Translations under genes and position numbers: made by a program
The notes under the pieces: generated by a model
What the model was told of the DNA's origin: nothing
Seen by the model: only the letters and a program-made list of their open reading frames with translations
Databases searched by the model: none
NCBI GenBank assembly: GCA_029582265.1
Contig: CM055822.1
Span: 8,631,700 to 8,695,699 of the forward strand
Source: Zoroaster sp. YZ-2022
Lineage: Eukaryota; Echinodermata; Asteroidea; Forcipulatida; Zoroasteridae
Length of the DNA: 64,000 bases
Direction: 5' to 3'
In this document: in pieces, positions 1 to 11,028 of the stretch
Numbering within the stretch: the stretch's first letter is position 1
Layout of the letters: each line of letters starts with the position of its first letter

Positions 1-1868
1 CCGATATATCTGATCATTTTCCAGTTGCAGCCTCAATACCTACTTCTAAATCAAATTCAAATATCCATAATCCAAATTTCATCAGCACCTTCAATTATAC
101 CCCAGAGTCTCTAAATAAACTTCAACAAGGTTTTCGTTCTGCTGACTAGTCTTCTGTTTATAATACAGATGACGTCAATACTGCCTTTATTAACTTTAAC
201 AGTATATTTAGTAATGTACATCAAACTAATATAACCACTGTTAATAAAAAGAATAGCAAACTTAAGCCAAATTCCCCATGGATATCCATTTCTCTACTCA
301 AATCCATAAAATTTAAAAATAAGCTTTATTGTAAGTTCATAAAAAATAGAAGTGATAATAATCATCTTATATACACAAGATACAGAAACGTCCTTACAAG
401 TGTGTTAAGAAATGCAAAGAAAAATTATTACTTGACTAAATTTGATGAGGAAAAAAACAACATTAAAAACACTTGGAAAATTATAAATTCAGTTTTGAAC
501 AAAAACTCTTCAAATGTCAAAATCTCTGGAATATCTCATAATGGGAAACTGATTGATGATCCTTTGATGAGTGCAGAGTTATTTAATAACTTCTTTGTTA
601 ATTTGGGTCCAAATTTAGCTAATAATGTCCCTCAATGTAATACCAATTTCTATGATTACCTCCAGCAATCCAATTCACAATCTATGTTCTTTGCCCCTTC
701 CACCAAACATGAGATTATTGAAGTTGTAAAAATATGTCTAACAATAAAAGTAAGGGTTTCGATTTTATAAATTGCTTTGTATTTAAAAAAGTAATTTCAC
801 AAATTGCTGAACCACTTAATTATATTATAAACTTATCTCTTTCAACTGGTGTTGTACCAAAAGATATAAAAATTGCCAAGGTTATTCCGATTTATAAAAA
901 AGGTGACATTTCTTTAATGAGCAATTATCGACCCATATCTATTCTTACAAACTTCTCCAAAATTTTTGAAAGAATTGTATACACTCGGACTCTTACTTTT
1001 TTGAATAAACATAACATTCTTAAAAACTCCCAGTTTGGATTCCGAGCCAAACATTCTACAACTCATGCTGTTCTTCATTTAATAAATAAGGTCATTACTG
1101 GGATAGATAATGCTGAACACACTCTAGGGGTTTTCCTCGATTTTTCTAAAGCTTTTGATACTCTAAATCATGATGTACTTTTGTACAAGCTAAATCATTA
1201 TGGGATACGAGGAAGGCCTCTGGAGTGGTTCAAAAGTTACCTTACAAATAGAGAACAATATGTTTGTATAAATGGCAGTAATTCAAAACCACATTTCCTG
1301 GCGTGTGGTGTACCACAAGGATCAATTCTTGGTCCTCTGCTCTTTTTAATATATATTAACGATATTTCTAATTCCTCTAATCTTCTTACATGTATACTTT
1401 ATGCGGACGATACAAACTTATTTTTTAGTCATCCAAATATTGATATTCTTATTGACACAGTTAATGCTGAACTTGTGTTTATATGTAACTGGATTAAATG
1501 CAATAAATTATCATTAAATGTAAATAAAACTAATTGCATGCTATTCAGTAATACCCACGACGTGTTGCCAAAGGACATTTTAATTAATAATGACGTAGTT
1601 AGTCAAACCACTAGTGTCAAATTCCTAGGGTTACATATAGACAATAAGCTATCTTGGAGAATTCACATAGACTATTTATGTAAAATCATTTCAAGAAACA
1701 TAGGTATTATTAATAGGCTCAAGCTATATCTCCCCCAACATATTCTATTTTCACTTATCTCGTCATATATCAACTATGATATTTTAGCATGGGGAAATGC
1801 CGCCCAAACAATTCTTAATAGATTATTTCTCCTCCAAAAAAAGGCCCTTCGTATTATTACAAAATCTA
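1..1868 (+). pseudogene. LINE endonuclease/reverse transcriptase ORF, 5-prime part, broken
   Basis: In life this protein nicks the target DNA and copies the LINE RNA into it. The first codons carry the end of the endonuclease (SDHFPV). The RT fingers and palm follow, with AKVIPIYKKGD, NYRPISIL, FGFRAKHST, FLDFSKAFDTLNH, GVPQGSILGPLLF and the catalytic YADD at 1400-1411, then a thumb-like region ending ALRIITKSSF. Two breaks are visible: an in-frame TAG at 147-149 and a frameshift in the A-run near 731-735, where one A seems missing. The reading frame then runs into the (ATA)n tail of the inserted SINE. The copy is therefore dead, although damage is light enough to suggest a fairly recent insertion. 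Confidence 0.88.
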
Positions 1869-1871
1869 GTT

Positions 1872-2234
1872 TTATAATAATAATCATAATAATAATATGT
1901 GGACTTATATAGCGCACGTATCCACCAACTGAGTGGTGCTCAAGGCGCATTATATTATTACCCCTGCTCATAAGGCTCATAAGGCTCATAAATCATTCCT
2001 GAAACCATCTCAGCTCCCTGGGAGTATACAGCTCAATTGCTGCCATTACAGCGCATATAGGGCTAATCAACCAACTCTGCCCTCACAGGTACCCATTTAA
2101 GCCCTGGGTGGAGAGAAGCAATTATGGTTAAGTGTTTTGCTCAAGGACACAAGTGTCACGGCCGGGATTCGAACCCACATTCTGCTGCTAACACCAAAAC
2201 TTGAGTCCGGTAAGCTAGACCGCTCGGCCACGAC
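1872..2234 (-). mobile_element. tRNA-Leu-derived SINE inserted in the LINE
   Basis: Read on the minus strand, the head starts at 2234 with an A-box-like TGGCCGAGCGG, then ACTCAAG around a Leu CAA anticodon position, then a B box GGTTCGAATCC. A body of about 280 bp follows, with GCGCCTTGAGCACC and TGCGCTATATAAGTCCAC, and a (TTA)n-type tail. The same family recurs at 40731, 43841 and 54466, and as fragments at 39070, 48165 and 48866. The tRNA-Leu(CAA) ancestry comes from the anticodon-arm words. I see no convincing target-site duplication. It splits the RT frame, so it landed after the LINE. Confidence 0.85.
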
Positions 2235-2556
2235 GATCCACTTTTCTTCCAAAACTAAATATTAAAAGTTAAAGACCTTTATAATTACTACCTTGGCATA
2301 TTTATGTTTCAACTCACCCACAATGAAATTCCATATAGTCTTGCTACCATTTTCTCTAGAAATACAAATGTTCATTCCTATTCAACTCGTCAAGCCTCTC
2401 ATTATCACATACCATTTACTCGTACTTGCCCAGACATCAATCAAGTATGATGGGCCGAAATTATGGAACTCTCTTAATACACCCCTTACCACCCACAAAA
2501 CCTTAAATTCTTTTAAATATAATTTTAAGAGATTAATTTTAAATAACTATAAGTAT
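2235..2556 (+). pseudogene. LINE reverse transcriptase C-terminal region, resumed after the SINE
   Basis: The LINE protein resumes directly after the SINE head. Words such as KDLYNYYLGIF, HSYSTRQ, YDGPKLWNSL and FKYNFKRLIL are typical of the C-terminus of CR1/Jockey-type RTs, where a VHxxxTR block is followed by GPxLWNSLP. At least two frame changes (around 2265 and 2445) and a TGA interrupt it. It is the same ORF as 1-1868 and is not an independent gene. Confidence 0.75.
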
Positions 2557-2559
2557 CCA

Positions 2560-2679
2560 CACTGCAAAAACTGTGGTGTTAAAAACTACACCATTGGTGT
2601 TTATATTAGACAACTCGCACACAAAGAAGAATAAAGTTGACACCACTGGTGTTATTTTAACACCTCAGTTTTTGCAGGG
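2560..2679. mobile_element. Short palindromic MITE in the LINE 3-prime UTR
   Basis: About 120 bp bounded by imperfect inverted repeats CACTGCAAAAACTGTGGTG and CCCTGCAAAAACTGAGGTG (right end reverse-complemented). TIRs of the CACTGCAAAAA type are common in hAT-like MITEs. The flanks are too diverged to show a clear target duplication. It has no coding capacity. Confidence 0.65.
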
Positions 2680-3121
2680 CATACACTTATACTTAATTTA
2701 TTTAATGATATGTTCATAGTAGCCTACTCTTGTATTCCTGAATAGCATGCATTTCAATGCATTTCAATTTATTTAGGCATTACGTGTATCATTAATTCCT
2801 ATTTTGCTTTCATAAAATAATTTCTAACCTGCGCCTGCATGTACATGTTATCAAATGTTTATTTCAATGGCTTATGTAAGTTCAGATGTTTGAATGTATT
2901 ATCCATGTGTGTTTGATGCTGTTATGAAGTTTTTTGGTTTAAAATATTTCTGCAAGTTGATTACTGATGTATGTAATTTAAAATGTCATCTAAAAACATT
3001 TATCTATTTTTATACCGTAAAATTTATTTGATACTGCCTTTTCTTTTGCTTATTTTGTGCATTTGTTTATTTTATGCGTTTACGTGTTTGTCTTGTACAA
3101 CCTAAATCTTTCGCTTGTGCT

Positions 3122-3155
3122 CTGTTCACGTTCTTGATCTCGAGAACGTGAACAG
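3122..3155. repeat. Perfect 13-bp hairpin in the LINE 3-prime UTR
   Basis: CTGTTCACGTTCT is followed by an 8-nt loop and its exact reverse complement. It could be the kind of 3-prime stem-loop recognised by some LINE RTs, but it lies about 190 bp before the element end, so that role is only inferred. Confidence 0.6.
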
Positions 3156-3780
3156 TTCACTCCCAGTTATAGGGAGCTCATAATTAACAAGCTTGCTTTA
3201 TATGAGCTTCCTCCATATCATACCACTCGTATCTATATTATTCATGATTATCACTTCTCTTATTAATTTTGCTTCTTTTGTTTTGTTATAATAATTTTGT
3301 TTGCTACCAGTGGTATTGATATGGAAATAAAATGAATTGAATTGAAAAAAACAAAACATTTAATTGATAATGCGTTATATAATTGCCAGAATTTATCTGA
3401 ATATACCAATTTTCTTCAGTTAATATAAACTGTGGTTCCTTCTATGGTATAGAGATCTGGCTGTCCCCTCTTCCTCCTGAAATGGTCCTGATGTTTGAAC
3501 GTCTCTTCTTGTAAGCAGAAGTTCGAGTGATAATTTATTGTATGGGTCCCACGATGTGGAGAGTTCCCCCTCCACACAGAAAGCGGCGGTGAACATGTTA
3601 GTAGTATAGATGCAGCAAATCATTCCCCCTTTGGGGAGGGAGAGAGGTGGTGGAGAGGTGGCCCAGAGGTGGTGGGCCACCTCTCCCTCTCTCCCTCCCA
3701 AAGAAGAATATTGCTATACTCTACTCTGAGTTGAGACACGTCTGGGCGCGCGTGACTCCCTCCACACAAAAATACACAAA

Positions 3781-4076
3781 AAGGGAGGACCTCCTCAATT
3801 CCCTCCTCAATGAGACACGTCTGGGCGCGCGCAAAATCAGTTTGTGTGGTGGAGAATACATATATACATATACATATATATATATCCTCCTCAATGCAAG
3901 AACTCCCTCCACACAAAAATACACAAAAAGGGAGGACCTCCTCAATTCCCTCCTCAATGAGACACGTCTGGGCGCGCGCAAAATCAGTTTGTGTGGTGGA
4001 GAATACATAATACATATATATACATATACATATATATATATATACATATATATATATCCTCCTCAATGCAAGATTC
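3781..4076. repeat. 147-bp tandem duplication in the left foldback arm
   Basis: Two head-to-tail copies of a unit running from GGGAGGACCTCCTCAATTCC through GGGCGCGCGCAAAATCAG to a long TATATACATA tract. The inverted counterpart lies at about 7800-8090. The alternating purine-pyrimidine TATA/GCGC stretches could form cruciform or Z-DNA. Several open frames cross it by chance and are not genes. Confidence 0.75.
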
Positions 4077-4350
4077 CCTGGCGCGCGCGTTTTGTGTGGT
4101 GGAGGTAGTGCTGGCAGCATGCATATTGATATTCGTCTGTCTTGGTCGTTTCTCATCAAATTGGAAATGTGCCAAATTGGAGCGTATAAGACATGTAGTG
4201 TCTTAAAATAGAATGGACACATATGAGCCGATGTTATTGCTTAGATTTAAAATGAAGCTATTCAAGTATGATTTGTTAAATATAATTTTAACACCAACAA
4301 CAATCTTTGACATCAATATATTTACAGATGGTTTTTATATTGGTTTTAAA

Positions 4351-4748
4351 ACTCATTGACTCATTGAGTCTACTCATTGAGTCTTTACTCGTGAATCTTT
4401 ACTCATTGAGTCATTGAGTCTACTCAATGACTCAATGAGTCTACTCGATGAGTCTTTACTCATTGAATCTTTACTCATTGAGTCATTGAGTCTACTCAAT
4501 GACTCATTGAAATCTACTCATTGAGTCTTTACTCATTGAATCTTTTACTCATTGAGTCATTGAGTCTACTCAATGACTCAATGAATCTACTCATCTTTAC
4601 TCATTGGGTCATTGAGTCTACTCATTGACTCATTGAGTCTCTCGATGAGTCTTTACTCATTGAATCTTTACTCATTGAGTCATTGAGTCTACTCAATGAC
4701 TCAATGAAATCTACTCGTGAGTCTTTACTCATTGAATCTTTACTCATT
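4351..4748. repeat. ACTCATTGAGTC minisatellite, left arm
   Basis: Irregular tandem array built from the words TTTACTCATTGAGTC, ATTGAGTCTACTC and CAATGACTCAATGAGTC. The words are themselves near-palindromic (ACTCAATGACTCAATGAG), so single strands could fold locally as well as pair with the longer right-arm array. Confidence 0.85.
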
Positions 4749-4855
4749 TGATGGAAACCAAAAAGTAATAAATACAATGCTTACCCTTGTGATTTTGATG
4801 GAAACCAAAAAAATATAAATACAATACTTACCCTTGTGATTTTGAGAAAAATTAA
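4749..4855. repeat. 54-bp direct duplication at the edge of the loop
   Basis: Two adjacent copies of a unit beginning TTGATGGAAACCAAAAA and containing ACAATRCTTACCCTTGTG. No coding potential. It marks the inner end of the left minisatellite. Confidence 0.7.
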
Positions 4856-5404
4856 AATATATAAATGTGGATACGGTTGTCTCAATGCTACATATTTGCT
4901 TCTTAAATATATGGTTTGGATAATTTTGAAATCGAACATCCTGATTCAACATAAAATCTCTAATACACTGTAATAAAAATAATACGAGGAAACTTTTCTT
5001 GTTTTCATGACCTCAGCTCTTGGCTTTATTCAACTTCTCAATGTTGGAACATTTATCAAAAGTTACAATGTACATGTATTACTCCATCAATTCAGTTGGT
5101 TTAATGAAATTAAAGGTAATGTTGAAAAATATTGACAATTTATTTACAATTAATTATGTCTGTATTTTCTTTTGACAGAAACTGTATGTTTTACCAAAAC
5201 AAATAATAATAATAATACAAAATAATAAATAAAAACAACTGGTTAGGCCTTGCAAGTACAAAGTTACTGAAATTACGCACATTATGTGAAATACAAGTAC
5301 ACTTGTTTTCATTTGCCAGATCAACATAATGATAATTGTTCCAAAAAGGAAAAATAATAACTAGTATGAAATAAATAAAGTTGCATCTTGATTTTCATAA
5401 AACA

Positions 5405-5405
5405 C

Positions 5406-5477
<72 letters not shown>
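5405..5477. repeat. (AAT)n microsatellite
   Basis: About 24 uninterrupted AAT triplets, followed at 5502-5522 by a short ATT tract on the opposite phase. It sits in the foldback loop between a featureless AT-rich stretch (4860-5400) and the decayed gene. Confidence 0.95.
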
Positions 5478-5479
<2 letters not shown>

Positions 5480-5568
5480 TTTGATAAACTGAAAACATTA
5501 AGTATTATTATTATTATTATTACTAAATTATTACAGGTAGTCTTTCTGAAACATCTGGTCTTTCATCA

Positions 5569-6395
5569 TCAATCTTCCTCGTTCTCTTCATCCTCATTTA
5601 GTTGAAGTAGTCCGTCAAATTTGGTATGGAGTTTAGGCATTACTCTGTTCAGAGCTTTGTTTACTTCCATGCCTTTATTTACTTTTCTTCGAGATCTTCC
5701 GCAATATCCTGATGAGTGTCATTATCTTTCAGATGTAGGTAACTTGACAAAAAATCCTTGTATTTGTTGAAAAGATTCGCTTGACTACCCAAAGGGTTTT
5801 CCTATTGGCTTTTCTTTGGCTTGATCTTCACTCATACCCCCGTTGACGTACTTTCATATTTTTCACCACATCTCTTCTGTTGCCTCTTTAGCCTCTTCCA
5901 ACCAGTCTCGAAAAGTGGCATTGTCTTCCAATTCAGAACTAGACTCATCGTCTTCCGATGATTCGTCATATTCAACCTCCGTATCGGATTCTGAATCATC
6001 TTCCACCTCGGTATCGGATTCTGAATCATCTTCCACCTCGGTATCAGTTCTGAATCATCTTCCACCTCCGTATCGGATTCTGAATCATCTTCCTCGAAAT
6101 CTTCGTCTTCATCCTGGGTAGATTCTGTTTCACAAGTTTCTATTTCGAATCTTCAAATCTATGCTTTTAAAATCGGGTTCAAATTATCGACGTCAGAATT
6201 GTCAGCTTGGATAAACTTTAATTTCAGAATCATCGTCAACTTCATTCATTTAGATTTCTCTTCATTATGTACATGTTCTGCATGCCTCCATGGTTATACA
6301 TCCGTTCAAAGCTTTGCCGCACTGGTGGCAAGCATGGGGTTTGACAGCAGAAATAACATTCATGTTGAATCTCTGATGCTTAATCTCCGATTGAC
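5569..6395 (-). pseudogene. Decayed gene: CxxC finger remnant, acidic decapeptide repeats, helical C-terminus
   Basis: Read on the minus strand, a C2H2-finger-like fragment (HACHQCGKA) near 6335-6310 comes first. It is followed at about 6110-5965 by four copies of an acidic decapeptide close to EVEDDSESDT, one of them broken by a 1-2 nt deletion. Next is SSELEDNATFRDWLEEAKEA and then, after frame changes, the blocks SEDQAKEKAN, YKDFLSSYLHLKDND and NKALNRVMPKLH, ending EENEED and a stop at 5569-5571. Several frameshifts and stops show it is dead. The order (zinc finger, acidic linker, W/helix-rich tail) resembles uncharacterised invertebrate proteins I have seen, but I cannot name the family. 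It lies entirely in the foldback loop, so the element may have captured it or it may be a remnant of the element's own protein. Confidence 0.5.
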
Positions 6396-6431
6396 AAGAA
6401 ACGGAAGAAATAGTTTATATATAGGCCTATA

Positions 6432-7534
6432 AATGAGTAAAGACTCAATGAGTAATCTTTACTCATTGAGTCATTGAGTGAACTCAATGACTCAATGAGT
6501 AATTCAATAATAAAGACTCAATGAGGTAGACTCATTGAGTCATTGAGTCGACTCAATGACTCAATGAGTAAAGATTCAATGAGTAAAGACTCAATGAGTA
6601 GACTCATTGAGTCAATGAGTAGACTCAATGACTCAATGAGTACAGATGATGAACTCATTGGTCGTTGGTAGACTCAATGACTCAATGAGTAAAGATTCAA
6701 TGAGTAAAGACTCAATGGTAGACTCATTGAGTCATTGAGTGAACTCAGTGACTCAATGAGTAAAAGATTCAATGAGTAAAGACTCAATGGGTAGACTCAA
6801 TGAGTCAATGAGTAGACTCAATGACTCAATGAGTAAAGATGAGTAGACTCATTGAGTCATTGAGGTGAACTCAATGACTCAATGAGTAAAAGATTCAATG
6901 AGTAAGACTCAATGAGTAGACTCAATGAGTCATTGAGTAGACTCAATGACTCAATGAGTAAAGATTCAATAGTAAAGACTCAGTAGGTGAGACTCATTGA
7001 GTCATTGAGTCGACTCAATGACTCAGTAAAAGAATTCAATGAGTAAAGACTCAATGAGTAGAACTCAATGAGTCAATGAGTAGAACTCAATGACTCAATG
7101 AGTAAAGATGAAATGAACTCATTGAGTCATTGAGTGAACTCAATGAGTAAAGATTCAATGAGTAAAGACTCAATGAGTAGACTCATTGAGTCATTGAGTA
7201 GACTCAATGACTCAATGAGTAAGATTCAATGATGAGACTCAATGAGTAGACTCAATAGTCAATGCAGGTGAACTCAATGACTCAATGAGTAAAGATGAGT
7301 GAACTCATTGAGTCATTGAGTGAACTCAATGACTCAATGAGTAAAGATTCAATGAGTAAGACTCAATGAGTAGACTCAATGAGTCATTGAGTAGACTCAA
7401 TGACTCAATGAGTAAAATTCAATGAGTAAAGACTCAGTGAGTAGACTCATTGAGTCATTGAGTGAACTCAATGACTCAATGAGTAAAGATTCAATAGTAA
7501 AGACTCAATGAGTAGACTCAATGAGTCAATGAGT
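6432..7534. repeat. ACTCAATGAGTC minisatellite, right arm
   Basis: Roughly 1.1 kb of the same words as at 4351-4748, in inverted orientation. A higher-order period of about 110-120 bp is suggested by recurring GAGTAAAGATTCAATGAG / GACTCATTGAGTCATTGAGT. The right arm is almost three times longer than the left, so the arrays have changed length independently. Confidence 0.85.
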
Positions 7535-8128
7535 TTAAAACCAATATAAAAACCATCTGTAAATATATTGATGTCAAAGAATTGTTGTTGGTGTTAAAAT
7601 TATATTTAACAAATCATACTTGAGACAGCTTCATTTTAAATCTAAGCAATAACATCGGCTCATATGTGTCCATTCTATTTTAAGACACTACATGTCTTAT
7701 ACGCTCAGTGGCACATTTCCAATTTGATGAGAAACGACCAAGACAGACGAATATCAATATGCATGCTGCGCTTGCTCCCTCCACCACACAAAACGCGCGC
7801 CAGGGAATCTTGCATTGAGGAGGATATATATGTATATATATATATGTATGTGTATATATGTATTATGTATTCTCCACCACAAACTGATTTTGCGCGCCCA
7901 GACGTTAATCTCATTGAGGAGGGAATTGAGGAGGTCCTCCTTTTTGTGTATTTTGTGTGAGGAGTTCTTGCATTGAGGAGGATATATATGTATGTATATA
8001 TATGTTCTCCACCACAAACTGATTTGCGCGCGACGTGTCTCATTGAGGAGGGAATTGAGGAGGTCCTCCCTTTTTGTGTATTTTGTGGAGAGTCACGCGC
8101 ACCAGACGTGTCTCAACCCGTATTTTGT

Positions 8129-8247
8129 ATGCAGCAAATCATTCCCCCTTTGGGGAGGGAGAGAGGTGGTGGAGAGGTGGCCCACCACCTCTGGGCCACC
8201 TCTCCACCACCTCTCTCCCTCCCCAAAGGGGGAATGATTTGCTGCAT
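8129..8247. repeat. Perfect 56-bp inverted repeat with 7-nt loop
   Basis: The arms begin ATGCAGCAAATCATTCC and close GAGGTGGCCCA around the loop CCACCTC. I found no mismatch in 56 positions. The equivalent left-arm site (about 3611-3705) is a shorter, asymmetric version. Such a perfect palindrome is normally unstable in cloned DNA. Confidence 0.9.
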
Positions 8248-8263
8248 CTATACTACTCATGTT

Positions 8264-9278
8264 GCTCAGGTGAAAAAAAAATACTCACATTATCTTTATA
8301 TTAATGCAAGGATTTCTTGAAATTAAAGGTGATGACCTTTGACCTCATTGATTAGCAATGATATTTTTTTTAAATACTGATACATTCATACTGTATATTC
8401 ATGTAAATTCTCTATCATAAGCTTCTTTTTGTCACCAAAAAATCAACAAGGGAATAATAGTCTCACTCCCTTGTCACTTTATTTGTTGCTAGTATTTTGA
8501 AGGACGTTGTGCATCTGATTGAACTGCAGTGTTCATTTTGACATTTCTTGATTCTCTGGAAATGCATGTAATAGTGTGGTAAATAATCTATACTGTGTAT
8601 AAGGAATAAAGCTATGTAATTTGGTTAAAGTAAAACAAACCGACTTGATGGATTCCATCCCAATCTGGTTAAAGTATGTAAATAATTGGAACAAAAGGTA
8701 ATAGAGGATTAATCCAATCCATGAAGTTTTGATGAAAATATATGTGTTAATTCTTTTAATTAGTTTATAGAGTAGATAAACAAATGATATAAACTTTGGC
8801 ATTATTGATTTTCCTTCTTGCAACTTTTAATTGTACAAAGGATTATGTAGTGGTCTAAAGATGACTGGCATTGGTTTTCAGTACAATTTTCTCATCAACC
8901 TTGAGTGAATGTTTGTGACTTAATTTGTTTTGAAGCATGCATTTTAATTTGTTGGGGTTGTTTGTTTGTTTGTTTTGTTTTGTTTGTTGGGGTGTTTGTT
9001 TGTTTGTTTTTTTGGGTGGGCGTAGGCCTCAAGTGCTTCAATGAGGTCCAGTATGGCCCTACCACCTGCACCAGGCTACAGTATTTTCTGCAGTATAGAA
9101 TTTCCATCATATTAAATAAGGCGATTTTTAAAAAGGTACTTCTAAAATTAATTCACCAAGTTTTTCAAATGGTATGGTAGTTTAGTGGTGAACACGCTCT
9201 CCTTTATGCAAGTGGTACCGAGATTGGGATGACGTAAGGTTATTGTTTTAAATTGTTTAATTGTTAAAAATAAAACTA
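8264..9278. other. Non-genic AT-rich stretch
   Basis: Nothing codes here. A T/G-rich tract of (TTTG)n type occupies about 8950-9012. Open frames over it (about 90 codons on each strand) are low-complexity and lack any recognisable motif. Confidence 0.6.
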
Positions 9279-10065
9279 GAGCCGTCTATGTGAGGATGCT
9301 GTTTTAAAAATGTGGGATTAACAAGAAAATTAGGGACAGTACTGGACAAATATATAGTTCACTTAATTTCTTCTCAATGAGAATTAGGTGATTGCCTTCT
9401 TGCTAATTTGCGCTCCATATTGATAGGTTGTATTCCAGTTTTGTATAATTGACTTGAAATTCATTAACCAAAAAGCCATATTACTTGCAGATGACATTAC
9501 CGAGTTTCAAATGCCTTACTGAATGACATGACATAATGGGTGTATTGTTAACACGATAATTATAGTTGTATAGTACAGCGCCATTAGCACTAGCTTTCAG
9601 AGAAAAGTGCAGAATGTTGGTAGCCGATACCACTATACACAAACTTTGTTGTTACAAGTAACAGTCAAAACGGTTATTTATTTCATTTAGTACAATATTA
9701 CAAGCACAATGTACTAAAACGAATAACATGCATGAAATTAATAAAAATGAACCATGTCCCCAGGACTTTGTACTTATAGCAGCCTCGTACCCACTGCTCT
9801 CTGCATGGGTCTGGAACTGATCAATTTCAACATTAAAAAATGCATATGCAAATTAGTTGATCATCTGGTAACATTAAAAAAAGTGTTGGTTGCAGTGGGA
9901 GGCTGGAACTAGGCTATTCAATTTAATTATCATAATTGTTGTAAAAATCACTCTTTCTACCTGGTTTTTCCAAAACCTTACAGAGCTCATCAGAATCTTG
10001 AGACAAACCATTCGGTGTAGACATGCACGGTCGACCGGCATGACAGACAAACTAGACCTGTCTAA

Positions 10066-11028
10066 AGCTACAGTCACACTGTCACGATTTTTGATTGCGA
10101 ATGCACTACGGATGTCCAGCGGATGGTCATCCGCATACGTAATGATACGTTGGGGATACTTAGTCATTCGTAGTAGAGTCCTAATCATACGTGGGCATCC
10201 GTTATGGTCCACGATGGTACAACGGAAGTTTCAAACGGTTCAAAACTATCGTTCTGGAATCGTGGAAAAAAATCCGTTGTGTATCATGTGTACATCCCTA
10301 GTCATACGTAGTGCATACGTAATGGCAATCGTGAGCAATCGCAGACATACGTGAACATCCTTTGTACAATCATGGCAGAAATCACCACGGATGCACTAGG
10401 GATGCACACAGGAAGCATTACGTATGACTAGGGATGGACACAGGATACACAACGGATGGTCAACGGATACACTGCGAATGTTAAGATTACACTACGGATG
10501 ACCAAGTATGACAACGATTTATAACGATTTCATAACGATTTATCACGATCTATCACGATTAATCACGATTTCAAAACGATTCTGATCTTGTTTGGTTTTG
10601 AAAAAGTATAAATAGGGTCAGAACTTTTATATTTCATTCATTTATAGGCAATCGTCACGTGATCGGCTACATCCGTTGAACAATCGCTGTGCAATCGTTG
10701 GGCAATCGTTAACCAATCGCTTTACATCCGTGTATAATCGTGGTCATACGTTGTGAATCCTTAGTAACATCGTGGTCAATCGCTGTGTATACGTGATTAT
10801 CCGTGGGTAATCGTTACGCATACCTAGTAAATACTTTGTATACTCTTATAGCAATCGTTGTATAATTGGGGTCATACGTTGTGGAACCTTAGTAGAGTCT
10901 TTGTGTAATCGTGTAGAAGTGAAAGTTCCACGGATGTACAAGTATGGCAACGGATGAAATTTATTTTTTTAATCGTGGTCATACGTGGACAATCGTAACG
11001 CCAGATCGTGACAGTGTGACTGTAGCAT
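10066..11028. mobile_element. 963-bp non-autonomous element built of helically phased CpG words
   Basis: Terminal inverted repeats CTACAGTCACACTGTCAC are exact over about 20 bp at both ends. The flanks carry TAA on both sides, and paralogous copy B (11840-11855, CTGTCTAAGCGAGG) shows the empty site with a single TAA, so a 3-bp duplication is supported, as in PIF/Harbinger elements. The interior is almost wholly short words (CAATCG, CATACG, CATCCG or their complements ACGATT, CGGATG) recurring every 10-11 nt. For example, from 10681 the spacing reads 11, 11, 11, 11, 10, 10, 11, 11, 10, 11, 10, 10. No transposase is present; the long open frame across the left end is spurious. Confidence 0.85.

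Larger units (their letters stand above)
1..3345 (+). mobile_element. Decayed non-LTR retrotransposon (CR1/L2/Jockey group), 5-prime end outside window
   Basis: The element enters the window at the last residues of its apurinic-type endonuclease domain (SDHFPV, the catalytic-His motif of APE endonucleases). It continues through a reverse transcriptase and a C-terminal region, then an AT-rich 3-prime UTR, and ends in a TGAATTGAATTGAAA tail. Short 3-prime repeats and the lack of LTRs fit CR1/L2-type LINEs. It is interrupted by a SINE (1872-2234) and a small palindromic MITE (2560-2679). The exact clade needs a phylogeny. Confidence 0.85.
3592..8263. mobile_element. Foldback-type element with long repeat-filled inverted arms
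   Basis: The left arm (3592-4748) and right arm (6432-8263) are inverted copies of one another. Outermost is a block with AGTAGTATAGATGCAGC and CATTCCCCCTTTGGGG. Then comes a GAGACACGTCTGGGCGCGCGC / AT-rich tandem block. Then a unique block with AAACCAATATAAAAACCATC, and innermost a minisatellite of ACTCATTGAGTC words. The loop (4749-6431) holds an (AAT)n tract and a decayed acidic-repeat gene on the minus strand. Long TIRs built of internal tandem repeats are the hallmark of FB/Galileo-like elements. No transposase and no clean target duplication were found, so it is non-autonomous or decayed. Confidence 0.7.

Noticed and set aside
3420..4222. Several open frames rich in Tyr/Ile and Pro/Ser
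   Set aside because: They read through tandem TATATACA and CTCCCTCC repeats on both strands at once, and the right arm repeats them; not genes.
9890..10354. 154-codon plus-strand frame
   Set aside because: It starts in the 0.8 kb repeat and runs into the phased-word element; the paralogous copy lacks the frame.
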